A stretch of 64,000 bases of DNA. It comes from Synechococcus sp. NB0720_010. GTDB lineage: Bacteria; Cyanobacteriota; Cyanobacteriia; PCC-6307; Cyanobiaceae. The notes beneath the pieces were generated by a model. It was not told where the DNA came from. It searched no databases and was given only the letters and a program-made list of their open reading frames with translations. The stretch is from NCBI RefSeq assembly GCF_023078835.1, contig NZ_CP090898.1:1552045-1616044 (forward strand), read 5' to 3'. A program made the position numbers and the translations under genes. Shown here in pieces: positions 15,314-24,329 of the stretch; the stretch's first letter is position 1, and every line of letters begins with the position of its first letter.

Positions 15314-17733
15314 CAGGCCAGCTCGGTTGGGACTGCAGTGCTCCACTGCCAGTGACTGATCTCCGGGGCATCCATCCCGTGCTCGTGCGCGTAAGCGCGA
15401 TTCGCCAGGATCGATTCCTTCATCTGCTCTTTGATGTGAGCAGCGCGGGACATTAACCCCGGAACTCTGTCGATCACATCAATCACCAGGCTGAACCGGT
15501 CGATCTGGTTGTTCATCGCCAGTTCAAGCGGGGTGTTGATGTTGCCTTTTTCCTTGTATCCGCGGACGTGGAAATTGGCATGGTTGCGGCGCCGGTAGGT
15601 CAACCGGTGGATCAACCAGGGGTAGCCATGGAAGTTGAACAGCACGGGGCGATTTGTGGTGAAGAGTGTGTCGAAATCCCGATCGCTTAAGCCGTGGGGA
15701 TGCTCGCTCGGTTGGGTCAGGGCAAAGAGTTTCACCACGTTCAGTACCCGGACCCGCAGCTCAGGCAGCTCCCGGCGCAGGATCTCAACGGCCGCCAGGG
15801 TCTCCTGGGTGGGGATGTCCCCGGCGCAGGCCATCACCACGTCTGGCTCATCCGGTTCACCGCGGACGTGGTCGTTGCTGGCCCAGCTCCAAAGGCCGAT
15901 GCCCTTGGCCACATGGGCGCGGGCCTGCTCGAGGGAGAGGTACTGCAGGTGCTCTTGCTTGTCGCTGACGATCAGGTTGCAGACGTCGGGCTCGACGAGG
16001 GCCTCCTCGGCCACGGCCAGCAGGCAGTTGGCATCGGCCGGCAGGTAGACCCGCACCACATCGCCGCTCTTGTTGCCGGTCAGGTCAATGAAGCCCGGGT
16101 CTTGGTGGGTGAACCCGTTGTGGTCCTGCCGCCAGACCGTGGAGGAGATCAGGCAGGTCCAGGGGGCGATGGAGGCGCGCCAGGGCGCGTGGTGGCGGCA
16201 GCTCTCCAACCATTTGGCGTGCTGGTTGAACATCGAGGCGATCACGTGGGCGAAGGCCTCGTAGGTGTGGAACAGGCCGTAGCGGCCGGTCAGGAGATAG
16301 CCCTCGAGCATCCCCACCAGGGTGTGTTCGCTGAGCATCTCCACCACCCGTCCCTGCCGGGCCAGCTCGCCGCCATCGCTGTCCTCGGGGCGTAGTTCCT
16401 CCATCCAGACCTTTTTGCTGCGCGCGTAGATGGCCTGCAGCCGGTTGGAGGCGGTTTCGTCGGGGCCGAACACCCGCAGGTTGTTCGGGTTGTCGGCGAT
16501 GGCATCCCGCAGCAGCTCCCCGAGGGCGGCGGTGTTGCCATGGCGGCTGACTCCGGGTTCGGCGACCGGCACCGCATACCGTTCGCGATCCGGCAGGGTC
16601 AGTTGCTGGCGCAGTCGCCCGCCATTGGCATGGGGGTTGGAGCCCATGCGCTGGGCGCCGCTCGGTGAGAGCGCCTGCAGTTCGGGTCGCAGTCGTCCCT
16701 CGTCATCAAAGAGTTCTTCGGGGCGATAGCTCTTGAGCCAGGCCTCCAGTTGCTGAAGTTGGGCGGGGTCTTGTTTGGGGTTCGGCAGGGGCACCTGATG
16801 GGCGCGCCAGGACCCTTCAATCCGATGGCCCTTGAGCGCCTCAGGCCCGGTCCAACCCTTGGGGGAGCGCAACACGATCATCGGCCAGATCGGCCGGCTG
16901 GCTTGCGCCGCGCCGCCTTCTGCCTCGGCCTGCTGGCGGATCGCTTGGAGCCTGGAGACCACCTGATCCATCGCCGCGGCCATCGCTTGGTGCATGGCCC
17001 GGGGCTCGCTGCCCTCCACAAACAGCGGCTCCCAGCCGTAGCCCCGCAGCAGGCTGCTGAGCTCCTCCTTGGGAATCCGGGCCAGCAGCGTTGGGTTGGC
17101 GATCTTGTAGCCGTTCAGGTGCAGCACCGGCAGCACCACCCCATCGCTGATGGGGTTAAGGAACTTATTGATATGCCAGCTGGTGGCCAGGGGGCCGGTT
17201 TCCGCCTCGCCATCGCCGATACAGGCGATGGCGATCAGGTCCGGGTTGTCGAAGACCGCACCGCAGGCGTGGGAGAGCACATAGCCCAGTTCGCCGCCTT
17301 CATGGATCGAACCCGGGGTCTCCGGGGTGCAGTGGCTACCGATGTGCCCAGGAAAAGAGAACTGCTTGAAAAAGCGTTTGAGGCCTTCTGTGTCCTGGGA
17401 CTTGTCGGGATAGATCTCCGAATAGGAGCCATCCAGGTAGGTGGGGCCCAGTACCCCCGGGGCCCCATGGCCCGGACCGGAGAGATAGATCGCATTGAGC
17501 CCGTGGCGTTGGATCACCCGATTGGCGTGGGCCCAGATGAAGGCTTGACCTGGGCTCGATCCCCAGTGACCGAGCAGGCGGTTCTTGATGTGCTCCGGCT
17601 TCAGCGGTTCCCGCAGCAGCGGGTTGTCCTGGAGGTAGATCATTCCCACCGCCAGGTAGTTGGCGGCCCGCCACCAGGCGTCCAGTTCCTCAAACTCCTC
17701 TGCTGGCCTGAGATGGGCGGAATCCGTGGCCAT
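15313..17733 (-). CDS. xfp: Xylulose-5-phosphate/fructose-6-phosphate phosphoketolase
   Basis: Thiamine-diphosphate enzyme that cleaves xylulose-5-P or fructose-6-P with phosphate to acetyl phosphate plus an aldose phosphate. An 806-aa protein of the usual length. Motifs: GPGHGAPGVLG (residues ~65-75), IGDGEAETGPLAT for ThDP binding, HLNGYKIANPT, and the C-terminal GYKEKGNINTPLELA. First gene of the leftward xfp-glgP-ackA set and divergent from the antiporter gene at 17829. Confidence 0.95.
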   Translation of the reverse strand: MATDSAHLRPAEEFEELDAWWRAANYLAVGMIYLQDNPLLREPLKPEHIKNRLLGHWGSSPGQAFIWAHANRVIQRHGLNAIYLSGPGHGAPGVLGPTYLDGSYSEIYPDKSQDTEGLKRFFKQFSFPGHIGSHCTPETPGSIHEGGELGYVLSHACGAVFDNPDLIAIACIGDGEAETGPLATSWHINKFLNPISDGVVLPVLHLNGYKIANPTLLARIPKEELSSLLRGYGWEPLFVEGSEPRAMHQAMAAAMDQVVSRLQAIRQQAEAEGGAAQASRPIWPMIVLRSPKGWTGPEALKGHRIEGSWRAHQVPLPNPKQDPAQLQQLEAWLKSYRPEELFDDEGRLRPELQALSPSGAQRMGSNPHANGGRLRQQLTLPDRERYAVPVAEPGVSRHGNTAALGELLRDAIADNPNNLRVFGPDETASNRLQAIYARSKKVWMEELRPEDSDGGELARQGRVVEMLSEHTLVGMLEGYLLTGRYGLFHTYEAFAHVIASMFNQHAKWLESCRHHAPWRASIAPWTCLISSTVWRQDHNGFTHQDPGFIDLTGNKSGDVVRVYLPADANCLLAVAEEALVEPDVCNLIVSDKQEHLQYLSLEQARAHVAKGIGLWSWASNDHVRGEPDEPDVVMACAGDIPTQETLAAVEILRRELPELRVRVLNVVKLFALTQPSEHPHGLSDRDFDTLFTTNRPVLFNFHGYPWLIHRLTYRRRNHANFHVRGYKEKGNINTPLELAMNNQIDRFSLVIDVIDRVPGLMSRAAHIKEQMKESILANRAYAHEHGMDAPEISHWQWSTAVPTELA

Positions 17734-17828
17734 GGCTCCAGCTGCTGATGCCTGGCCGGAAAGTAGCCGTTGTCACAGGAGATGGCGCCGTCGGGCGAGA
17801 CTCTCGTTCGGAATCACTCACGACTGCT

Positions 17829-19166
17829 ATGCCGGAGATCGGCGCCCATCAGCTCGAGGTGGTCGAAACCCTGATTGGGGTTGGCCGCTTCTTGGTGATT
17901 TTTGTGGCCGCTCGCCTACTGGCGGAACTGCTGGTGCGCTGGCAGTTGCCCACCATCCTTGGTGAGCTGATCGCCGGCGTGATCATCGGTGCCTCTGGCC
18001 TGCACCTGATCGTGCCGCCGGAGACCCAGGCGGCGGTGGCCAATTGGGCTCTCCAGCTGATGGGCTCGCTTGCGGATGTGCCGCCCCAGCTGGTCGGCGA
18101 GGTCTACAACGAAAGTTTCCCGAGCCTGCAGGCGGTGGCCACCTTGGGCCTCTTTGCCCTGCTGTTCCTGACGGGGCTCGAAAGCGACCTCGATGAACTC
18201 GTGGCCGTCGGTGCCCAGGCGATCACCGTGGCTGTCGCCGGCGTGGCAGTGCCCTTTGCCCTTGGCACCGCGGGCTTGATGGCGCTCTTCCACGTGGAGG
18301 TGATCCCCGCCGTGTTTGCCGGGGCGGCTATGACGGCCACCAGCATCGGCATCACAGCGAGTGTCTTTGGTGAGCTGAAGATGCTGCGCTCCCGGGAGGG
18401 GCAGATCGTGATCGGCGCCGCCGTCCTGGACGACATCTTGGGCATCGTCATCCTCGCGGTGGTGGTGAGCATCGCTGGCGGCGGCAGCCTGGAGCTCGGC
18501 CCGATCCTCAAGCTGCTGGCCGCGGCTGTGGTGTTCGTGGTTGCTGCCATTGGCCTGAGCCGCACCGCGGCGCCTGGTTTCGACTGGTTGATTGATCGCC
18601 TCAAGGCCCCAGGCGATGTGGTGGTGGCCTCGTTTGTGGTGCTCACCCTCTGCTGTTTCGCCGCTACGGCCATTGGCCTGGAGGCGGCCCTGGGCGCCTT
18701 TGCCGCGGGCTTGATCCTGAGCAAGTCGAACCACACCCATGCGATCGAGGCGGCGGTGAAGCCGGTGGTGGCCCTCTTCGCCACGATCTTCTTTGTTCTG
18801 ATCGGCACCGGCATGGATCTCTCGGTGCTCAATCCGTTGGACCCCGAGAACCGCGCCGGTCTGGTGATCGCCGCTTTCCTGCTGGTGGTGGCGATCCTGG
18901 GCAAGGTCGTCTCCGGCTGGACCTTTGTTTCCAAGGAACCCACGAACCGTCTGGTGGTGGGTCTGGGGATGATGCCCCGCGGTGAGGTGGGCCTGATCTT
19001 CCTGGGGCTTGGCACCCAGGCCAAGCTGCTCAGCCCGGCCCTGGAGGCAGCGATCTTGCTGATGGTCATTGGCACCACCTTCCTGGCACCGATCCTGCTC
19101 AGACTGGTCCTGGCTGGAAAGAGTGATGGACCCGACCTCGACCCCCTCGCCGAAATCCCCACTTAA
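17829..19166 (+). CDS. CPA2-family cation/proton antiporter
   Basis: A 445-aa membrane protein with about 12-13 hydrophobic segments. Family features include LGELIAGVIIGASGLHL, LFLTGLESDLDEL and the paired aspartates in AAVLDDILGIVIL that bind the exchanged cation and proton. It resembles cyanobacterial NhaS-type Na+/H+ or K+/H+ exchangers, with no C-terminal TrkA domain. ATG 17829 (MPEIGAHQLEVVETL) was preferred over 17748 because the first membrane helix follows directly. The end overlaps the next gene by 41 bp. Confidence 0.85.
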   Translation: MPEIGAHQLEVVETLIGVGRFLVIFVAARLLAELLVRWQLPTILGELIAGVIIGASGLHLIVPPETQAAVANWALQLMGSLADVPPQLVGEVYNESFPSLQAVATLGLFALLFLTGLESDLDELVAVGAQAITVAVAGVAVPFALGTAGLMALFHVEVIPAVFAGAAMTATSIGITASVFGELKMLRSREGQIVIGAAVLDDILGIVILAVVVSIAGGGSLELGPILKLLAAAVVFVVAAIGLSRTAAPGFDWLIDRLKAPGDVVVASFVVLTLCCFAATAIGLEAALGAFAAGLILSKSNHTHAIEAAVKPVVALFATIFFVLIGTGMDLSVLNPLDPENRAGLVIAAFLLVVAILGKVVSGWTFVSKEPTNRLVVGLGMMPRGEVGLIFLGLGTQAKLLSPALEAAILLMVIGTTFLAPILLRLVLAGKSDGPDLDPLAEIPT

Positions 19167-19677
19167 GGGCTGGCAGTTCAGCTGGGGCGGCTGGTTGGAC
19201 AACCGCCACGGGGAGTGGTGGCTGCTCGCCCAGCTGCTGTTGATCGCAGCCACCCTGTTGCCGGCCTGGCCGGCCCCGGGCAGCTGGGGCTATGCCTGGC
19301 CCTTGCCGCTTGCCCTCGCTGGCGTTCTGCTGCTCTTGGTCGGCCTGGCGCTGGCCGCCCAGGCCTTCTGGCGCTTGGGACCCAGCCTGACGCCCTTGCC
19401 GGATCCCAAGCCTGGGGCCGCTTTGGTGACGACCGGGGCCTATGGGCGCTGCCGCCATCCGCTGTATCAAGCCGTGTTGCTCTGTGAGCTCGGGGTAGCC
19501 CTGGCCCTCGGCAGCCTGTTCCACCTGGGCCTGTTCTTTGCTCTGGCCGCGGTGCTGGGCGGCAAAGCGCGGCGGGAGGAGCGTTTCCTCGTGCCGCTCC
19601 ATCCGGAGTACGTCAGTTACCGGCGCAGCACCCCGGCGATCTTGCCGGGGTTGCCTTGGCTGGATTGGCGGAGCTGA
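19126..19677 (+). CDS. Isoprenylcysteine-carboxyl-methyltransferase-like membrane protein
   Basis: A 183-aa integral membrane protein with about four helices. The motif GAYGRCRHPLYQAVLLCE and, further on, REERFLVPLHPEYVSYRRST are typical of the ICMT/PEMT methyltransferase family, where they bind S-adenosylmethionine. The substrate in cyanobacteria is not evident from the sequence. ATG 19126 lies within the 3' end of the antiporter gene in another frame. Convergent with dusA, 4 bp apart. Confidence 0.75.
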   Translation: MDPTSTPSPKSPLKGWQFSWGGWLDNRHGEWWLLAQLLLIAATLLPAWPAPGSWGYAWPLPLALAGVLLLLVGLALAAQAFWRLGPSLTPLPDPKPGAALVTTGAYGRCRHPLYQAVLLCELGVALALGSLFHLGLFFALAAVLGGKARREERFLVPLHPEYVSYRRSTPAILPGLPWLDWRS

Positions 19678-19681
19678 GCCG

Positions 19682-20680
19682 CTAGAGCCCGCGCTCCTCC
19701 AGCTGCCGCGCAGCCCGCTCGAAGACCTCAGGTCCTGCATCCCGTTGGCCAGCGGCCTGGCCCAGGTCCCGGCGCCAATGGCGGGCGCCGCTGACGCCTT
19801 CCACCACCTGCACCAGGTGCCGGGCGATGGACCAGAGCCGCCCGCCGCTGCCGCACCACCGCTCCGCATAGGGAATCAGGCCCCGCACCACCGTGGAGGC
19901 CTTGGCGACCGGTTGGCTGCTGTCGCCAAACAGGTCCCGGTCCACCGTGGCCCAGCGCAGCGGGTGGTCGTAGGCGGCCCGGCCCACCATCACCCCATCC
20001 ACGGCCTCGAGCTGCTCCAGGCAGCTGCCTAGCTCCAGCAGGCCTCCGTTCAGTTCAATCGTCAGCTGGGGCCGGTCCGCCTTGAGCTGATGCACGAGCT
20101 TGTAGCGCAGGGGAGGAATGGTGCGGTTTTGCTTGGGATCCAACCCCTCGAGCCAGGCCTTACGGGCGTGCACGCTGAAGCGCTGCGCCCCGGCCGCGGC
20201 CACCGTGTCGACAAAGGCCAGCAGCTCCCCATAGGAATCCCGCTCATCGATGCCGATGCGGTGCTTCACCGTGACCGGCAGCGGCGAGGCCTGGGCCATG
20301 GCGCTGATGCAGCGGGCCACCTGTTCGGGTTCTGCCATCAGGCAGGCGCCAAAGCGCCCTTTCTGGACCTTTTCGCTTGGACAGCCGACGTTGAGGTTGA
20401 TCTCGTCGTAGCCCCGGTCTGCGGCGATGCGCGCGGCCTCGGCCAGGAGCACCGGGTCATCCCCGCCCACCTGCAGGGCAATCGGATGCTCGATCGGATC
20501 GAAGTCAATCAGCCGGTCCCGCCGTTCGCTGTGGTGGAGCGCTTGGGCCACCACCATTTCGGTGTAGAGCAGGCTGCGGCGGCTGATCTGCCGCATCAGC
20601 ACCCGGAAGTGCCGATCGGTGTAGTCCATCATCGGAGCCACACTGAAGCGGTAGGCCCCGTTCAGCAGCGAATCGGGCAT
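19682..20680 (-). CDS. dusA: tRNA-dihydrouridine synthase A
   Basis: FMN-dependent enzyme that reduces uridines in the tRNA D loop. VAPMMDYTDRHFRVL near the N-terminus, NLNVGCPSEKVQKGRFGACL with the catalytic Cys, VKHRIGIDE and ELNGG are diagnostic of DusA. ATG 20680 (MPDSLLNG) gives 332 aa, the usual length. A GTG at 20701 is a possible alternative; the ATG at 20767 lies inside the divergent flavoprotein gene. Confidence 0.92.
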   Translation of the reverse strand: MPDSLLNGAYRFSVAPMMDYTDRHFRVLMRQISRRSLLYTEMVVAQALHHSERRDRLIDFDPIEHPIALQVGGDDPVLLAEAARIAADRGYDEINLNVGCPSEKVQKGRFGACLMAEPEQVARCISAMAQASPLPVTVKHRIGIDERDSYGELLAFVDTVAAAGAQRFSVHARKAWLEGLDPKQNRTIPPLRYKLVHQLKADRPQLTIELNGGLLELGSCLEQLEAVDGVMVGRAAYDHPLRWATVDRDLFGDSSQPVAKASTVVRGLIPYAERWCGSGGRLWSIARHLVQVVEGVSGARHWRRDLGQAAGQRDAGPEVFERAARQLEERGL

Positions 20681-20705
20681 CACCCCATGCTCGCCTTTCA
20701 CGCTG

Positions 20706-21956
20706 ATGCCCCCCCGTTCTGAGCACTGGTCCCTGGTGGTGGCGGGCGGTGGTCCGGCGGGATTCATGGCGGCTATCGCCGCGGCCGAGGCCGGTCAGCG
20801 GCGGGTCCTGGTGCTGGAGAGCACCCCTGAGCCTCTGGGCAAGGTTTTGATCAGCGGTGGTGGCCGCTGCAATGTCACCCATGCCTGCTGGGATCCGCGG
20901 GAATTGGTGGGCTTCTATCCCCGCGGCGGCAAGGCCCTGCGGGGACCCTTCAGCCGCTTTGCTGCCGGTGATGCCGTGTCTTGGTTTGACGACCACGGCC
21001 TGACCCTGGTGGAGGAGGCCGATGGCCGGATGTTCCCCCAGGCCAACCGCTCAACGGCCGTGATTCAGTGCCTCAGGCAGGCGGCGGAACGGGCCGGGGT
21101 GACCCTGCGCAGCAGCGAGGCACTCCAGCAGGCCGAGCAGCGGCCCGCGGGTGGTTTTGCCCTCAGCCTGCGCAGCGGCAGCCAGCTGAGTACTGACCGG
21201 CTGGTGCTCGCCACCGGGAGTCACCCCAGTGGCCGGCGTTTGGCATCAGGCCTGGGCCATGGCTTGGTGGCCCCGGTTCCGTCCCTCTTCACCCTCGCCT
21301 TTAAGCCCAATCCCCTGCTGCCTTTGGCCGGGGTCGTGATGGATCCGGTGGACCTGGAGCTGGAGGCCGGCGGGCAGCGCTTCCGCCAGAGCGGCCCGGT
21401 GCTGATCACCCACTGGGGTCTGAGCGGGCCGGCGACCCTGCGGCTGACGGCCTTCGCCGCCCGGGCCCTCCACGGCGAGGGCTACCGGGGCAGCTTGCAG
21501 GTGGATTGGAGCGGCGGCCGCAGTCAGCAGCAGCTGGAAGAACTCTTCGCGGCTTGCCGGCGTGATCAGGCCAAGCGTCAGCTCAGCAATGCCCGCCCCT
21601 GGCCAGGCCTCAGCCGACGGCTCTGGCAGCACCTGCTCGATCAGCAGGGGGTTGAGCCCGATCGCCGTTGGGCGGATTTGGCCAAGCGTCAGCAGTTGGG
21701 TCTGCTGGAGGCCCTGCGCCGCAGCCGTTTCCCCGTGGCAGGCCGCGGCCCCTTCGGCGAAGAATTCGTGACCGCCGGAGGCGTGCCTGTGGGGGAGGTC
21801 AACCTGGCCACGATGGAGAGCCGCAAGGTCGAGGGTCTCTACCTGGTGGGGGAGCTCCTGGATGTCGATGGCGTTACCGGTGGCTTCAACTTCCAGCACT
21901 GCTGGAGTTCCGGCTGGCTGGCGGGGCAGGCGATTGCGGCGGCCGGAGCTAGTTGA
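20706..21956 (+). CDS. HI0933/YhiN-family FAD-dependent oxidoreductase
   Basis: A 416-aa flavoprotein. The dinucleotide-binding motif VVAGGGPAGFMAAIAAAEAG (residues ~11-30) is followed by the family signature LGKVLISGGGRCNVTHA. The C-terminus has FVTAGGVPVGEVNLATMESR and VTGGFNFQHCWSSGW, the second FAD motif. Members include BaiN; the physiological substrate is mostly unknown. It starts 25 bp from the dusA start, so the two share a divergent promoter region, and it overlaps pilC convergently by 8 bp. Confidence 0.85.
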   Translation: MPPRSEHWSLVVAGGGPAGFMAAIAAAEAGQRRVLVLESTPEPLGKVLISGGGRCNVTHACWDPRELVGFYPRGGKALRGPFSRFAAGDAVSWFDDHGLTLVEEADGRMFPQANRSTAVIQCLRQAAERAGVTLRSSEALQQAEQRPAGGFALSLRSGSQLSTDRLVLATGSHPSGRRLASGLGHGLVAPVPSLFTLAFKPNPLLPLAGVVMDPVDLELEAGGQRFRQSGPVLITHWGLSGPATLRLTAFAARALHGEGYRGSLQVDWSGGRSQQQLEELFAACRRDQAKRQLSNARPWPGLSRRLWQHLLDQQGVEPDRRWADLAKRQQLGLLEALRRSRFPVAGRGPFGEEFVTAGGVPVGEVNLATMESRKVEGLYLVGELLDVDGVTGGFNFQHCWSSGWLAGQAIAAAGAS

Positions 21957-23190
21957 TCTGATCGAAGATCGAGAACATCGGCAGGTACATCGCCAGCAGG
22001 ATCGAGCCAACGATGCCGCCCACGATCACGATCATGGCCGGCTCCAGCATGGAGGTCAGGGCCTTGACGGCGGCTTCCACCTCGTCTTCGTAGAAGTCCG
22101 CCACCTTCGAGAGCATGGCGTCCATCTGGCCGGTTTCTTCGCCGATGGCGAGCATGCTCAAGGCCAGCTCTGGGAACACCTTTTTGCGCTCCAGGGCGAC
22201 GCTCAGGGGGATGCCCTCCTGCACGTCCTGACGGGAGCCGACGATGGCGTCGGCAATCACGGCGTTGCCCGCGGTTTCCTGCACGATCTCCAGGGACAGC
22301 AGGATCGGCACCCCCGCGCGGGTCAGGGAGCTGAAGGTGCGGCAGAACTTGGCCGTGGCTGTTTTCTGGATCAGGTCGCCAAAGAGCGGCAGCTTCAGCA
22401 GTAGTCCGTCCACGCGCCGGCGCCCGCTGGCGGTCGCGTAGTAGCGGCCAAACATCCAGACCCCCACAGCGATCGCCAGGGCGAGGAACAGCGAAAAGGA
22501 GGACCGCAGCAAGGCGCTGAGGTCGACCATCATTTGAGTGAAGAGGGGGAGTTCAGCCCCGAGGTCTTCGAAGATCCCAGCGAAGGTGGGGATCAGGAAG
22601 ATCGTCATCCCCAGGAACACCAGGATCGCGATCGCCAGCACGGCCACGGGATAGCCCATGGCGCCCTTGATTTGGTTCTGCAGCCGGGCATTGCCCTCGA
22701 GCAACTTGGCCAGGCGGCGCAGGCTTTCGTCCAGCACGCCCCCCGCCTCTCCGGCTTCCACCATGGCGATGGTGAGCTTGTCGAACACCCGCGGCCAGGA
22801 GCGCAGTGCTGCCCCCAGGCTGCCCCCTTGGTTCACGTCCGTGCTGACGGCGGTGAGTGCCCGCTTGAACAGCGGCATGCGTTGCTGACGGGCCATGAGG
22901 TCGAGGCTGCGCACGATCGGGACCCCCGCATCCACCAAGGCTGCGAGCTTGTTGGCAAATAGCGCCTTCTCGCGGATGCCGGGTTTGGCCTCCAGCAGGC
23001 TGGAGAGATCCATGCCAAAGACCGTGCTCCCGGCCGCGGCGTTGGGTGTGGTTGCGGCGAGCTCCAGGCTGGTGGCCACGATGCCCCGGCGCCTCAGGTC
23101 CCGCCGGGCGCGGCTGAGATCACTGGCCTGCAGTCGCAGCGTCCGGGTTTGACCGGAGCGATTGGTGTAGGTGGCGCTGAACTGGGGCAC
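21949..23190 (-). CDS. pilC: Type IV pilus inner-membrane platform protein PilC
   Basis: A 413-aa inner-membrane protein that anchors the pilus motor. Two T2SSF domains: the first around AALVDAGVPIVRSLDLMA, the second around SLTRAGVPILLSLEIV. Three membrane helices occur (GYPVAVLAIAILVFLG, SLFLALAIAVGVWMFG and a C-terminal one with MIVIVGGIVGSILLAMYL). It starts with GTG at 23190, sharing one base with the pilT stop. Last gene of pilB-pilT-pilC, needed for twitching, phototaxis or DNA uptake. Confidence 0.95.
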   Translation of the reverse strand: MPQFSATYTNRSGQTRTLRLQASDLSRARRDLRRRGIVATSLELAATTPNAAAGSTVFGMDLSSLLEAKPGIREKALFANKLAALVDAGVPIVRSLDLMARQQRMPLFKRALTAVSTDVNQGGSLGAALRSWPRVFDKLTIAMVEAGEAGGVLDESLRRLAKLLEGNARLQNQIKGAMGYPVAVLAIAILVFLGMTIFLIPTFAGIFEDLGAELPLFTQMMVDLSALLRSSFSLFLALAIAVGVWMFGRYYATASGRRRVDGLLLKLPLFGDLIQKTATAKFCRTFSSLTRAGVPILLSLEIVQETAGNAVIADAIVGSRQDVQEGIPLSVALERKKVFPELALSMLAIGEETGQMDAMLSKVADFYEDEVEAAVKALTSMLEPAMIVIVGGIVGSILLAMYLPMFSIFDQIN

Positions 23191-24263
23191 TAGCCCTCCA
23201 GGAGCCGCTGCAGCTCATCGGGTTTGCTCGCTTTGGCGAGGGCTTCGCTGCGCTCGACTGCTCCGGCCTGCACCAGGTTCGCCAGGGCGCGCTCGAGGGT
23301 TTGCATCCCCTGCTGGCCGCCCGTTTGGATCTGGGAATAGAGCTGGGCGGTTTTGCCCTCCCGGATCAAGTTGGCGATGGCCGGGGTGTTGATCAGGATT
23401 TCTTGGGCCATGACCCGCCCGAATTGCCCGGGTTTGGGGTTCTGGCGTTTGCAGAGGGTCTGCGAGAACACCCCCACCAGGGAGCCACTGAGCTGAACCC
23501 TGATCTGGGTTTGCTGCTCTGGCGGGAAGACATCCACCATGCGATCGACGGTTTGCGCCGCCGAGCTGGTGTGCAGGGTGCCAAAGACCAGGTGCCCCGT
23601 CTCTGAGGCCGTGATCGCCAACTGGATTGTTTCCAGATCTCTCATTTCGCCCACCAGGATCACGTCGGGGTCCTCCCGCAGGGCGGCGCGAAGGGCGGCG
23701 CCAAAGCTGCGGGTGTCATCCCCCAGCTGGCGCTGGTGGATCACGCTTTTGTCGTTGCGGTAGGTGAATTCGATCGGATCTTCGATCGTGAGGATGTGCT
23801 CGGCGCGGCTGCGGTTGATGTGATCCAGCAGGGCCGCCAGCGTCGTGGTTTTGCCTGAGCCGGTGGGACCGGTCACCAGCACCAGACCCCTGGGGCGGCG
23901 GCTGGTTTCCTCGACGATGGGCGGTAAGCCCAGGCTCTCCAGGCTGGGGATCGTGCTGCCGAGGGCCCGCAGACAGGCCGCATAGCTCCCCCGCTGGCGG
24001 TAGACATTGACCCGAAAGCGGGAGACGCCTTTGAGGCCATAGGCGCAGTCCAGCTCCCAGGTTTGCTCCAGCTGCTTGCGCTGGGCGTTGTTGATCATCG
24101 AGAAGATCAACCGGTTGCAGAGGTCCTCGCTGAGCCGCTCCTCCCGCATCGGTTTGAGCGCCCCACTGAAGCGGCCATAGGGCGGTTGGCCGGCCGCCAG
24201 GTGCAAGTCGCTGCCACCCGCCTCGACCAGCTCCTCCATCAACTGTTCGATCTGGAGCTCCAT
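23190..24263 (-). CDS. pilT: Type IV pilus retraction ATPase PilT
   Basis: Hexameric ATPase that powers pilus retraction. Walker A GPTGSGKTTTLAALLDH, Asp box, Walker B DPDVILVGEMRDLETI and the His box GTLHTSSAAQT are all present, and the AIRxxL-like region near the C-terminus is kept as IREGKTAQLYSQIQ. ATG 24263 (MELQIEQLMEEL) gives 357 aa; the longer frame adds an unlikely 19-residue N-terminus. Between pilB and pilC in one transcription unit. Confidence 0.95.
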   Translation of the reverse strand: MELQIEQLMEELVEAGGSDLHLAAGQPPYGRFSGALKPMREERLSEDLCNRLIFSMINNAQRKQLEQTWELDCAYGLKGVSRFRVNVYRQRGSYAACLRALGSTIPSLESLGLPPIVEETSRRPRGLVLVTGPTGSGKTTTLAALLDHINRSRAEHILTIEDPIEFTYRNDKSVIHQRQLGDDTRSFGAALRAALREDPDVILVGEMRDLETIQLAITASETGHLVFGTLHTSSAAQTVDRMVDVFPPEQQTQIRVQLSGSLVGVFSQTLCKRQNPKPGQFGRVMAQEILINTPAIANLIREGKTAQLYSQIQTGGQQGMQTLERALANLVQAGAVERSEALAKASKPDELQRLLEG

Positions 24264-24329
24264 GCAGCTCGCGGCGCCGGTGGCTGTCCTCAGTGTGGGA
24301 AGCCCGCCAGGGCCTGGCAATGGCGCTGC

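Noticed and set aside
14180-15355. 391-codon plus-strand frame
   Set aside because: Antisense of glgP, no protein-like pattern.
17916-19253. 445-codon minus-strand frame
   Set aside because: Antisense of the antiporter gene, with a His/Gln/Asp-rich shadow composition.
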